Shown: positions 32,117-41,100 of the stretch, piece after piece
How the letters are laid out: each line of letters begins with the position of its first letter
How positions within the stretch are numbered: the first letter of the stretch is position 1
Assembly: GCA_023150915.1 (NCBI GenBank)
Contig: JAKLKA010000052.1
Span: 1 to 42,623 of the forward strand
Direction of reading: 5' to 3'
DNA length: 42,623 nucleotides
From: Polyangiaceae bacterium
GTDB taxonomy: Bacteria > Myxococcota_A > Polyangia > Polyangiales > Polyangiaceae
The notes under the pieces: generated by a model
Databases searched by the model: none
Told to the model about the DNA's origin: nothing
What the model saw: the letters and a program-made list of their open reading frames with translations, nothing else
Made by a program: the position numbers and the translations under genes

Positions 32117-32869
32117 TCAGCGAGCGGGCGGCGGCCGGCTCTTCTTTCCCAGCGAGTCGACGAAGCGTTCGTGCCGACTGCTCCAGATCCAGAGCAGCAG
32201 CGAGCGGGCGCGCTCGGCATCGCCGGCGCGGACGGCCTCGACGACGTGCTCGTAGCCTTCGGTGATCGAGCCCGGCGACACCCACAGCGTCTCCAAGTAG
32301 GGCGTGTACTTCTTGAGCAGGCCGCGCACGCTGTTCAACAGCAGCCGCGGGACGACGTTCTGCGCGGCGCCGGCCAGGGCCCAGTTGAAATCGAAGTCGA
32401 GCCAGAGCAGGCGTGACAGGTTCTTCTCGCCGCGCATCTCGGCCAAGACGTGGTCGAGGGCACACAGATCGTCGTCGCTGCGGCGCTTGGCCGCCAGCTC
32501 GGCGATGTCGGCGCTCAAGATGCGGGCGACCTCGAGCAGGTTCTTCAGCACCTCGGCGTTGACCACGCCCTCGGGGGTGACGACCAGGTATTCGATGACG
32601 TCGACGCTGGCGTGCTGGGAGTAGTCGAGCACCTCGGTGCCCGAGCCGGGCCGGCGCTCGATCAGCCGCAGCTGCTCGAGCTGGTTCATGGCCTCGCGAA
32701 CGGTGAAGCGATTGACCGCCAGATCTTCGGCCAGCGCGAGCTCTGGCGGCAGCTTGTCGCCGGGGGCGTATCCGCCCGACAGGATCCGGCGCTTGAGCAG
32801 CTCGGCCACCTGGGTCCCGAGCCGCGGGCTCGGTGCGTCGGGCTTCTTCTTTCGCGCGCTCGCGACCAC
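32117..32869 (-). CDS. FadR/GntR-family transcriptional regulator
   Basis: 250 aa regulator. The winged helix-turn-helix covers about residues 15-78 with the GntR signature LSGGYAPGDKLPPELALAED followed by NRFTVREAMNQLEQLRLIERR. The C-terminal domain (about 95-235) is all helical, in the manner of the FCD/FadR group that binds acyl-CoA or organic acids; I cannot find the full FCD metal triad with confidence. The start is a GTG at 32869. Upstream lies a palindromic operator (32894-32923) that fits autoregulation. The SCP2 gene follows in the same direction, so both may be under its control. Ligand unknown; a fatty acid derivative is a reasonable guess. Confidence 0.88.
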   Translation of the reverse strand: MVASARKKKPDAPSPRLGTQVAELLKRRILSGGYAPGDKLPPELALAEDLAVNRFTVREAMNQLEQLRLIERRPGSGTEVLDYSQHASVDVIEYLVVTPEGVVNAEVLKNLLEVARILSADIAELAAKRRSDDDLCALDHVLAEMRGEKNLSRLLWLDFDFNWALAGAAQNVVPRLLLNSVRGLLKKYTPYLETLWVSPGSITEGYEHVVEAVRAGDAERARSLLLWIWSSRHERFVDSLGKKSRPPPAR

Positions 32870-32893
32870 CGGGCGAGGTCTTAGCCCGGCGAA

Positions 32894-32923
32894 TGTTCAA
32901 CATTCAACATCAAATGTTGAACA
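32894..32923 (-). promoter_or_regulatory. Palindromic operator upstream of the GntR gene
   Basis: TGTTCAACATT (32894-32904) and AATGTTGAACA (32913-32923) form a perfect 11-base inverted repeat with an 8-base spacer. Each arm contains a small palindrome of FadR type, TGT-NNN-ACA (TGTTCAACA centred at 32898, TGTTGAACA centred at 32919); the centres are 21 bp apart. A third, weaker copy (CATTCAACA) is centred at 32905. On the minus strand, TTGAAT (32902-32907) and TAAGAC (32878-32883) with 18-base spacing could be the promoter, placing the operator over its -35 region. The site ends 25 bases before the GTG of the regulator gene. Confidence 0.7.
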
Positions 32924-32942
32924 AAGGCGTAAACGTCAGAGA

Positions 32943-32978
32943 TCAAACAAAAAAGAACGAGGCCCCGACAGGGCCTCG
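32943..32978 (-). terminator. Rho-independent terminator of the Thr-rich lipoprotein gene
   Basis: On the minus strand, CGAGGCCC (complement of 32971-32978) pairs perfectly with GGGCCTCG (complement of 32958-32965) around a 5-base loop, and is followed by TTCTTTTTTGTTTGA. An 8-bp GC-rich stem with a U-rich run is the classic form. It is 26 bases beyond the stop of the lipoprotein gene at 33005 and shields the GntR promoter downstream. Confidence 0.88.
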
Positions 32979-33004
32979 CTCCAGAGCTTGCCGGGAACGG
33001 CGGC

Positions 33005-33289
33005 TCACTGAGTCGGCGCGGCGCCGGCATCGGCGGCGGCGGGCTTCGGCGCGCTCAGCACCTTGCCTGGGGTGGCCGGCGGGGTGGTGGTGGCCGTGGT
33101 GGTGGCCGTGGTCGTGGCGGTGGTGGTCGCCGTGGCCGCGGGCGTGGTCGCCGCCGGCGCGCCGGTGGCAGCGGGCTGGGTCGTTGCCGCCGGCGTCGAA
33201 TCGGCCGGGCGGTTCTGGACCACGCAGCCGATGAACACGACGGCCAGGGTACCGAGGATCACAACACTCGAAAAAGCCTTGGACTTCAT
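33005..33289 (-). CDS. Small Thr/Ala/Pro-rich lipoprotein
   Basis: 94 aa lipoprotein of no known family. The signal peptide (MKSKAFSSVVILGTLAVVF) ends in lipobox FIGC with C22. The mature part is almost all Thr, Ala and Pro, with a run of TATTTATTT-type repeats near residues 53-70, and no folded domain is visible. The DNA of this run is a GGT/GGC-rich simple repeat. A Shine-Dalgarno-like AGGTAGG lies ahead of the ATG and a strong terminator follows, so this is a real single-gene unit. It may be a surface linker or spacer; a role cannot be assigned. Confidence 0.8.
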   Translation of the reverse strand: MKSKAFSSVVILGTLAVVFIGCVVQNRPADSTPAATTQPAATGAPAATTPAATATTTATTTATTTATTTPPATPGKVLSAPKPAAADAGAAPTQ

Positions 33290-33328
33290 GAAGAACCTAC
33301 CTTGTGGAGCGCCGCGAGCTTACACCGA

Positions 33329-33350
33329 AACCCCGCGACGTCGCGAGGTT
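33329..33350. other. Inverted repeat between lipoprotein and peptidase genes
   Basis: AACCCCGCGA and TCGCGAGGTT pair with one mismatch around two bases, in the 85 bp gap between the Thr-rich lipoprotein gene and the prolyl oligopeptidase stop. No T-run follows on the minus strand, so I call it only a stem-loop candidate for the 3' end of the peptidase mRNA. Confidence 0.4.
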
Positions 33351-33374
33351 CGACGGAAGCGCGAGGGTTTGTAC

Positions 33375-35573
33375 TCAATCGGCGCCCAGCTCGGACAGCA
33401 CGAACGCGAACAAATCGGCATATTCGTCGGCGATCTTGCTGATCGGCTTGCCCGCGCCGTGCCCGGCTCGGAGCTCCGAGCGCAGCAAGATCGGCCGGCG
33501 GGAGGCCTGCGCGTGCTGCAGCGCGGCGGCCATCTTCCGGGCGTGCATCGGATCGACCCGGGTGTCGCTCTCGGCGGTCATCAGCAAGACCGCCGGGTAG
33601 GCCGTTCGAGCACGGACGTGGTGGTAGGGCGAATAGGCGTGCAGCCACTCGAACTGCTTGGGGTCGTCGGCCGAGCCGTACTCGGGGACCCAGAGCTTGG
33701 CGATCTGGAAGTGGTGGTAGCGCAGCATGTCGGTCAGGGGCACGCCGCTCACCGCCGCGGCGAACAAGTCGGGCCGCTGCACCAGCGTGGCGGCCACCAA
33801 GAGGCCACCGTTCGAGCGGCCGTGGATCGCCAGCCGCTCGGGTCGCGTGACCTTGGTGCGGATCAGATCTTCGGCGACGGCGATGAAGTCGTCGAACACG
33901 TTCTGCTTCTTCTCGAGCTGACCGGCGCGGTGCCAGTCTTCGCCGAACTCGCCGCCGCCGCGTAGGTTCGCCTGAACCGAGACCCCGCCGCGCTCGAGGA
34001 ACGCGTAGGTCGAGCGCGAGAAGCGCGGCAGAAGGCTCACGTTGAAGCCGCCGTAGCCGTAAAGCAGCGTCGGGTTCTCGCCGCTGGCGAGCGCCGCGCC
34101 CTTCTTGTGAACCATCAGATAGGGGATCAGCGTGCCGTCCTTGCTCTTGGCCTTGCGGGCGGTGACGGCAAACTCGTGCGTGGGGATGTTCGTCTTCACC
34201 TCTTTCCACACGCTGATCTTCCCCGACGCCAGGTCGAGGCGGCGAATGCTGGGGGGCGTCACGAACGACTCGAAGTCGAAGAACGCCTGGGTGTCGTCGT
34301 GCAGGCCGGCAAACCCGTTGCTGTTGCCCAGCGTGGGCAACTCGACCGCGCCTTTGCTCTTGCCGCTCGAGTCGAAGCGCTCGAGCCGGCTCACCACCTC
34401 GTGGGTGTAGGCGACCAAGATCTCGCCACCGATCACGTTGAAGTCGTTCAGGACGTCTTCGCGGTGTTCGGCCACGACCTGCTTCCAGTGAGCGCGCTCG
34501 GGCTTCTTCGGGTCGACGGCGTAGATCGCATAGCGCGGCGCGCCCTCGTTGGTGCGCACCCAGAGCACGTCGTCCAGGGGCAGCGGGTCGTAGACGTTGT
34601 CCAGGTTTGCCGTGAGCTCTTTCCAGGCCAGCTGCGGGTCGCGGGTATCGGCGATGAACAGCGCGCTCTTGCTCCAACCCTGGTGCACACGCATCACCAG
34701 CCAGCGGCCGTTCGGCGAGATGGCGCAGCTGGGGAAGTCGGTGAACACCTTGGCCTTGAAGACCCGAGGGTCGGCGTCGGGCGAGCGCCCGAGCTGGTGC
34801 TCGAAGATCGCCCGGTGATACTTCTCTTCACCCGGCGGCACGCTGCCCTTCGCCGGGAAGCGCGAGTAGTAGAAGCGCTTGCCGCCGGGGAGCCAGCACA
34901 CCGACGAGTAACGCGCACGCGTGATCTGATCGGGAAGGTCCTTGCCGGTGGCGACGTCGCGGACGCGAAGCGTGCTCTCTTCGCTGCCACCCTCGCTCAC
35001 GCCGTAGGCCAGAAGCGCGCCGTCGTTCGACGGCTGGTACCAGTCGAGCGACGTGGTGCCGTCGGCGCTCATGGAATTGGGGTCGATCAAGCTCTTGTCG
35101 CGGCCGCTCAGACCATCGCGCACCCAGAGCACCGGTTGGTTTTGGTGGCCATCACGCCGGGTGTGGAAGTAGCGCAGCGGGCCCTTGGCGGTGCGCTTCA
35201 CGCTGGGCAGCGACTCTTCGCCGATGGTGAGCAGCTCTTCCAGCCGGGTGCGCAGGGCGGCCCGCGCCGGGATGCGCTCGAGATAGGCGCCGAGCTGGCG
35301 ATTCTGACCCTCGACCCAGGCCGTGACCTCGGGGTCGTCGGACTTCTCGAGCCAACGGTAGGGGTCGGCGATGGTGCGACCGTGCACGGTCTCTTGCAGA
35401 TCCTGTCGTCGGGTCATGGGTTTGGCTCTCTCGGCGCTGCTCTCGAAGAGGATGGAGCTCAGGCCGGCAGCCCCTTCGGGCCGGGGCGCGGCTTCGGAGC
35501 CGAGCGGTGGTGGGCCGCAGCTGACCGAGAGGAGCAGGCTGGTGACGGCCACGCGCGCGAGCTGCCGGAGCAT
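33375..35573 (-). CDS. Prolyl oligopeptidase family serine peptidase (S9A), lipoprotein
   Basis: 732 aa peptidase of the prolyl endopeptidase family, which cleaves short peptides after proline. A signal peptide with lipobox SVSC (C19) indicates export and acylation. The beta-propeller spans roughly 60-470 (starting DPYRWLEKSDDPEVTAWVEGQ without gaps), and the alpha/beta-hydrolase domain follows with LLYGYGGFNVS, LRGGGEFGEDWHRAG and the catalytic triad S587 in GRSNGG, D670 in ESDTRVDP and H705 in AGHGAGKP. The ATG at 35573 is chosen for its signal peptide; a longer frame to 35930 overlaps the divergent gene. A role in feeding on peptides outside the cell is inference. Confidence 0.93.
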   Translation of the reverse strand: MLRQLARVAVTSLLLSVSCGPPPLGSEAAPRPEGAAGLSSILFESSAERAKPMTRRQDLQETVHGRTIADPYRWLEKSDDPEVTAWVEGQNRQLGAYLERIPARAALRTRLEELLTIGEESLPSVKRTAKGPLRYFHTRRDGHQNQPVLWVRDGLSGRDKSLIDPNSMSADGTTSLDWYQPSNDGALLAYGVSEGGSEESTLRVRDVATGKDLPDQITRARYSSVCWLPGGKRFYYSRFPAKGSVPPGEEKYHRAIFEHQLGRSPDADPRVFKAKVFTDFPSCAISPNGRWLVMRVHQGWSKSALFIADTRDPQLAWKELTANLDNVYDPLPLDDVLWVRTNEGAPRYAIYAVDPKKPERAHWKQVVAEHREDVLNDFNVIGGEILVAYTHEVVSRLERFDSSGKSKGAVELPTLGNSNGFAGLHDDTQAFFDFESFVTPPSIRRLDLASGKISVWKEVKTNIPTHEFAVTARKAKSKDGTLIPYLMVHKKGAALASGENPTLLYGYGGFNVSLLPRFSRSTYAFLERGGVSVQANLRGGGEFGEDWHRAGQLEKKQNVFDDFIAVAEDLIRTKVTRPERLAIHGRSNGGLLVAATLVQRPDLFAAAVSGVPLTDMLRYHHFQIAKLWVPEYGSADDPKQFEWLHAYSPYHHVRARTAYPAVLLMTAESDTRVDPMHARKMAAALQHAQASRRPILLRSELRAGHGAGKPISKIADEYADLFAFVLSELGAD

Positions 35574-35642
35574 TGGGGCAGAGTCTAGCCCGGCTGGTCG
35601 GGATTTGGACGCACCGCGGCCGGTGGGGCAGATTATCGGCGC

Positions 35643-36770
35643 GTGCGCCCGCTGATCGCCTTTGCCCTGGGGCTTGCCGCGTGCTCGGCGCCCGCAGAGG
35701 TGCGCGGGCCGGCTCCCCCGCCGCCCCCGCCGGTGGGGCGGGTCGCTCCGAGCGCGACCGAGCCCGCACCGGTCCGCGTGCCGCCGCCGGCCACGGACGT
35801 CGCTGTCCGCTTTCTCAAAGGCCAGACCCACGTCCACACCAATCGCTCGTACGACGCCCGCACCCCGCCCGAACAGGTGGTGAAGTTCTACCGCGAGCGC
35901 AGCTACGACTTCCTGGTGGTGACCGATCACAATCGCGTCACCGCGCCGCCTTCACCCGACGGAATGCTGGTCTTCGCCGGGGTCGAGCTCACGCAGAACT
36001 CGACCGTGTGCGAGCCCAAGGCCTCGCCCGGGTACCGCTGCCTGTTTCACCTGAGCGGGCTGTTCGTCGACCCGGCGCGCGACGTGCACCGCGGCGAGAA
36101 GTTCCCGTTGCCGTTCCGCCCTGGCCGGCTCGAGGCCTACCGCGCCCAGCTGGCGCTGGCGCGGGAGCTGGCGGGCACCGCGGTGCTCAACCACCCCCTG
36201 TTCCACTTCGCCGCCGACGGTCGCCTGGTGAAGGCGCTGGCCGACGACGGCGTGCGCCACGTCGAGCTGTGGAACGCCAGCCTCGACCAGCAGCATCCGG
36301 CGAGCCGCGAGAGCGCCGAGCGTCGCGCCGAAGCGCTGTGGGACGAAGTGCTCACCCTGGGGGCGCGCGTGTTCGGCGTCGCGACCGACGACGCACATCA
36401 CTTTGCCGACGCCGCCGAGCGCGCCAGGGTCGGCAAGTTCGCCTACGTGGGCGATCGCGCCTGGATCATGCTGCGCGCCGACAAGACCCCGGCGGCAATC
36501 CGTGCGGCCTTCGAAGCCGGCGACTTCTACTCGTCGACCGGCGTGACGCTGAGCGCGATCGAGCACCGGGCCGGCGCGCTGGCGCTCACCGCCGTCGCCG
36601 ACCCGGGGCAGAGCTACACCATCCGGTTCGTCGGCAAGGGCGGACGCGAGCTCGCGCGGGTGGTGGGAACCAGCGCGCGCCACGCGCTCGAGCCGGGCGG
36701 CGGCTATCTCCGCGCCGTGGTGGAGGACTCGCGCGGGCACAAGGCGTGGACTCAGCCCCTCTGGGAGTGA
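35643..36770 (+). CDS. PHP-domain metallohydrolase lipoprotein (CehA/McbA type)
   Basis: 375 aa, starting with a GTG and a short lipoprotein signal (LAAC, C14), then a long Pro-rich tether. The PHP-type core has H63 and H65 in GQTHVHTNRSYD, D95-H96 in VTDHN, E115 in AGVEL, H184 in LNHP and D250/H252 in TDDAH, a complete polynuclear metal site of the family. CehA/McbA members hydrolyse phosphoesters or carbamates, so an exported phosphoesterase is likely. A C-terminal beta domain (about 300-375) is seen, like those of CehA. It is divergent from the peptidase gene with a 69 bp gap. Confidence 0.87.
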   Translation: MRPLIAFALGLAACSAPAEVRGPAPPPPPPVGRVAPSATEPAPVRVPPPATDVAVRFLKGQTHVHTNRSYDARTPPEQVVKFYRERSYDFLVVTDHNRVTAPPSPDGMLVFAGVELTQNSTVCEPKASPGYRCLFHLSGLFVDPARDVHRGEKFPLPFRPGRLEAYRAQLALARELAGTAVLNHPLFHFAADGRLVKALADDGVRHVELWNASLDQQHPASRESAERRAEALWDEVLTLGARVFGVATDDAHHFADAAERARVGKFAYVGDRAWIMLRADKTPAAIRAAFEAGDFYSSTGVTLSAIEHRAGALALTAVADPGQSYTIRFVGKGGRELARVVGTSARHALEPGGGYLRAVVEDSRGHKAWTQPLWE

Positions 36771-36832
36771 CCGGCCCGCGGAGCCGAGCGCGGTGGACGG
36801 GGCCGCGCGGGGCGCGTAACTTCGGGTCGCGG

Positions 36833-37135
36833 ATGCTGGACTGGTACCGGCGCTACCGGAAGTGGGCCCACGCGAGCGCGGACCAGCGAGCCAACGTGGT
36901 GCTCGCGGCGGGCGCGGGGGCGCTGGGTGCCGGGCTGCTGTCCGCGTCGCGGATCTTCGGCTGGCGCTGGCAGCCGATGCTCGCCTGGCTGTGTGTCGTC
37001 GGCGGGCCCATCGCTGCGTTAGATGCCCTGGGTGCGGCGCGCTATCGCGGCCAGCCCGCCGAAGGCTGGGCGCGGTTCGGGGTGATCTTGGTGCTCTCCG
37101 CCATCGGGGCCTGGGTCGGCTTCGCCGCGCGCTGA
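36833..37135 (+). CDS. Small hypothetical membrane protein
   Basis: 100 aa, unrecognised. After an amphipathic, aromatic and basic N-terminus (MLDWYRRYRKWAHAS) three hydrophobic segments follow at about 20-38, 46-62 and 80-98, so it is an integral inner-membrane protein. The ATG at 36833 lies 62 bp downstream of the PHP gene in the same direction; cotranscription is possible. It ends 27 bp before the convergent hypothetical gene. The longer frame upstream runs antiparallel to the PHP gene's own frame and is not used. Confidence 0.65.
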   Translation: MLDWYRRYRKWAHASADQRANVVLAAGAGALGAGLLSASRIFGWRWQPMLAWLCVVGGPIAALDALGAARYRGQPAEGWARFGVILVLSAIGAWVGFAAR

Positions 37136-37162
37136 GCCGCGCGGGGGTGCACGGCGGCGAGC

Positions 37163-37924
37163 TCAGCCGCTGCTCGTCGCCGGGGGCGGCGGCACGACGC
37201 CCAGCCCCACGCGCTCGAGCTCTTGATCGAAGCGCGCGTCGAACGCCGTGATCTCTTCTGCGATGCCGGGATCGGCGAGCGCGTGCTCCACGTGCTCGGC
37301 GCCCTCGCTCACGGCCTGCCGCTCGCCCTCGGGGAGCTCGCCGCCCGCCCCGGGTCTTTCGAACATGGCGGCCACGGCCCGACCCGCGGCCGAGAGCCCC
37401 CGCTTCGAGCGGCTGACCACCGCCGACAGCGCGCGCTTCGACAGCGGCAGCTCGCCGCCGGCGAGCGCCCGCTCGAAGGCGCCGCGGATCAGCTTGGCCT
37501 GACCCGAGAGCTCGCCGCCGCCCTCGGGCAGCAGCCCACGCGCCAGGCAGCGCTCCACGCTTCGGCCGAAGAGCAGCGCCGTGATCAGGTCACGGGCGAT
37601 GCCGCGCACGGCGCCCAGCCAGGCCAAGAGCTTGCGGATCGGAAAGAGGATCAGCTTCGCCAAGAGCCGGGGCAGGGCAGTCAGGCAGCCGCTCAGGCAG
37701 CCGACCTCTTCGGTGTAGAGCGGCGCGACCAGCTTCGACGAGAACGTGCGCCCATGCCGATCGAGCGCCTGGCTCACGATCAGCCGCGAGACCGCGTTGC
37801 GGAAGATCTCGTCGGCGAACGGCAGGGGGACGAAGCGGCACGCCGAGTAGAGCAGCGCCATGAGCACGAGCGCGCGCTCGAAGGTCGGGGCGCGCTCGGT
37901 GGCGAGCGCAGTGGTGTCGGTCAC
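37163..37924 (-). CDS. Hypothetical protein with hydrophobic helices, downstream of gltA
   Basis: 253 aa, unrecognised. Residues 1-80 contain moderately hydrophobic helices (FERALVLMALLYSACRFVPLP; CLSGCLTALPRLLAKLILFP) with three cysteines, then a helix-rich middle with repeated KRALSAVVSRSKRGLS and a Pro/Ser tail. The start GTG (37922-37924) directly abuts the citrate synthase stop with no base between them, so it is translated from the gltA message. The sequence looks membrane-associated rather than a classic multi-span protein. I cannot assign a role. Confidence 0.65.
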   Translation of the reverse strand: MTDTTALATERAPTFERALVLMALLYSACRFVPLPFADEIFRNAVSRLIVSQALDRHGRTFSSKLVAPLYTEEVGCLSGCLTALPRLLAKLILFPIRKLLAWLGAVRGIARDLITALLFGRSVERCLARGLLPEGGGELSGQAKLIRGAFERALAGGELPLSKRALSAVVSRSKRGLSAAGRAVAAMFERPGAGGELPEGERQAVSEGAEHVEHALADPGIAEEITAFDARFDQELERVGLGVVPPPPATSSG

Positions 37925-39247
<1,323 letters not shown>

Positions 39248-39344
39248 GGCGTCGTTTTTCGTCGGCCCGCGCGCCGGGGGCAAGCCCGGCTCCCGGCTCC
39301 GCCGTTTTCTGGGCCGGACGCGGCCCTTTTGGCAAACCGGGGGG

Positions 39345-41000
39345 ATGGCTGCCGGTGTCTCCCTCTGCGCCCCCCTGCGCGAACCCTCGTCCGGGCGAGG
39401 GCAGGCCGGGGCTTTGGCCGCAATTTGCGCGTTTTCGCTGCTCGCCGCCGTGGGCTGCGACGGGTTCTTCGGCAAGAACGATCCCGGCGCGGCCAAGGTG
39501 AAACCCGAAAACGGGGGCACCCAGGTCGAAGAAGAAGACTGGTCGAACGTGCCGGTCCCGCCGGAAGACGGGCCCAAGCTCGCCCCCGTTGCGATGGTGG
39601 TGCCGGTGCTGCCCAAGCCCGACAAGCAGGCCGCGCCCATCGGCTACCTGCGGGTGGGCGCCCGGGTCAGCCGTTCGGCAGATCCGGTCTCGCGCCGGGA
39701 CTGCCCCGACGGCTGGTACGCGGTCCGCCCGGTCGGCTTCGTGTGCGCCGGACCGGAAGCGACCACCAAGCTCGATCACCCCATCGCGCGAGCCATCACC
39801 ACCGAGCCGCATCGCGACTGGGCAATGCCATATCGCTATGCATTCACGCGGGCGATCGCGCCGAACTACATGCGCATTCCCACCAAGGACGAACAGTTCC
39901 AGTACGAGATGCGCCTCGAGCGCCACCTGCGCAACTGGAAGAAGCTGAGCGACCAATGGGACATTCTCACCGTCGGCGCCAACGACGTGCCGCTGGACGA
40001 GGCCGGGTTGGCGGTGGGGGCCATCCCCGAGCATGCCAAGCCGCTGGGCATCAGCGAACGCTTCGGCGGCTCGGGCGACGACGCCATCCCGTGGTGGCTG
40101 GTGGGTGAGCGACGCATCCCGAACATCTCGAGCTTCCGCGCGCCGCCGTACGCGGTGATCGCCAACCGCGTGAAGCGTCATGCCGGTGTCGCCCTGATAG
40201 GAACTTTCGTCACCGGTCCCGAGGCGCAGAACCGCCGTTTTGCCATCACCACCGACGCGCGCATGGTGCCCGCCGACAAGCTGAAGGCCGACAGCGGTTC
40301 ACCGTTCCACGGTCAGTCGCTGAAAGACGTAGGCTTGCCGGTGGCCTTCGCGCGCAAGGCGGGCGCCACCTGGTGGGACCTGAAGGAAGGGAAGCTCGAG
40401 AAGGGCGAGCGCCTGGGGTGGCGCGAGTTCATTCCGCTCACCGGCACGGTGAAGATGCTGCACGGCTTCCGTATGGTCGAGGCCAAGAACGGGCGCTGGC
40501 TCAAGAGCGACGATCTGAAGACCGCCGCCAAGCCCAGCCAGCTGCCGTCGTGGGCGAAGAAGGGCACCAAGTGGATCGACCTGAGCATCGTGAGCCAGAC
40601 CCTCACGCTCTGGGAGGGCGATCGCCCGGTGTACGTCACGCTGGTGTCGACGGGGAAAGACGGGCTCGGCGAGCCCGGCAAGACCCTGAGCACGCCCCGC
40701 GGCACGTTCCGCATCTACCAGAAGCACATCACCACCACCATGGACTCCGAGGTCGCCGACCACGAGTTCGAGCTGCGTGACGTGCCCTGGGTACAGTACT
40801 TCAAGGGTGGCTACGCGCTGCACGGCGCCTATTGGCACGACGACTTTGGCAAGGTTCGCTCGCACGGGTGCGTGAACCTGGCGCCGATCGACGCGCGCTT
40901 CGTCTTCATGTGGACCAGCCCCGAGGTCTCGGCTCACTGGCACGCGACCTACGCCGGGGACGCGACCGAGCAGGGAACGATCGTGAGCATCCACCCCTGA
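39345..41000 (+). CDS. L,D-transpeptidase (YkuD) lipoprotein
   Basis: 551 aa exported lipoprotein; lipobox AVGC at C38 near the end of a hydrophobic stretch AALCAF...AAVG. After a Lys/Pro/Glu-rich linker and a long central region (about 90-390; partly SH3-like), the YkuD domain occupies about 400-551, with the catalytic motif HGAYWHDDFGKVRSHGCVNL, H at 507 and nucleophile C509. Such enzymes make 3-3 crosslinks or attach proteins to peptidoglycan. I use the ATG at 39345; the frame runs to 39204, but inside gltA. The central region is longer than usual for the family and has no name I can give. Confidence 0.9.
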   Translation: MAAGVSLCAPLREPSSGRGQAGALAAICAFSLLAAVGCDGFFGKNDPGAAKVKPENGGTQVEEEDWSNVPVPPEDGPKLAPVAMVVPVLPKPDKQAAPIGYLRVGARVSRSADPVSRRDCPDGWYAVRPVGFVCAGPEATTKLDHPIARAITTEPHRDWAMPYRYAFTRAIAPNYMRIPTKDEQFQYEMRLERHLRNWKKLSDQWDILTVGANDVPLDEAGLAVGAIPEHAKPLGISERFGGSGDDAIPWWLVGERRIPNISSFRAPPYAVIANRVKRHAGVALIGTFVTGPEAQNRRFAITTDARMVPADKLKADSGSPFHGQSLKDVGLPVAFARKAGATWWDLKEGKLEKGERLGWREFIPLTGTVKMLHGFRMVEAKNGRWLKSDDLKTAAKPSQLPSWAKKGTKWIDLSIVSQTLTLWEGDRPVYVTLVSTGKDGLGEPGKTLSTPRGTFRIYQKHITTTMDSEVADHEFELRDVPWVQYFKGGYALHGAYWHDDFGKVRSHGCVNLAPIDARFVFMWTSPEVSAHWHATYAGDATEQGTIVSIHP

Positions 41001-41020
41001 GTCGCGGCCGCGCGCGTGGG

Positions 41021-41095
41021 TCAGCGCTGGCGAGCGATCAGCACCAGCACGCCCAGCACCAGACCTGCCGCCACGAGCAAGAGAGCCGCCGCCAT
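41021..41095 (-). CDS. Candidate 24-residue membrane peptide
   Basis: A tiny frame, MAAALLLVAAGLVLGVLVLI then ARQR, reads as one membrane helix with a basic end. It starts six bases after the stop of the GYF gene, with GAGCGGG just upstream as a possible ribosome site, so translational coupling is possible. In a GC-rich sequence a hydrophobic 24-codon frame can arise by chance. No homology can be claimed. Confidence 0.3.
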   Translation of the reverse strand: MAAALLLVAAGLVLGVLVLIARQR

Positions 41096-41100
41096 CCCGC

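Noticed and set aside
33060-33150. GGT/GGC-rich simple repeat as a non-coding repeat element
   Set aside because: It is explained by Thr/Ala codons of the small lipoprotein on the minus strand, which has a signal peptide, lipobox and terminator.
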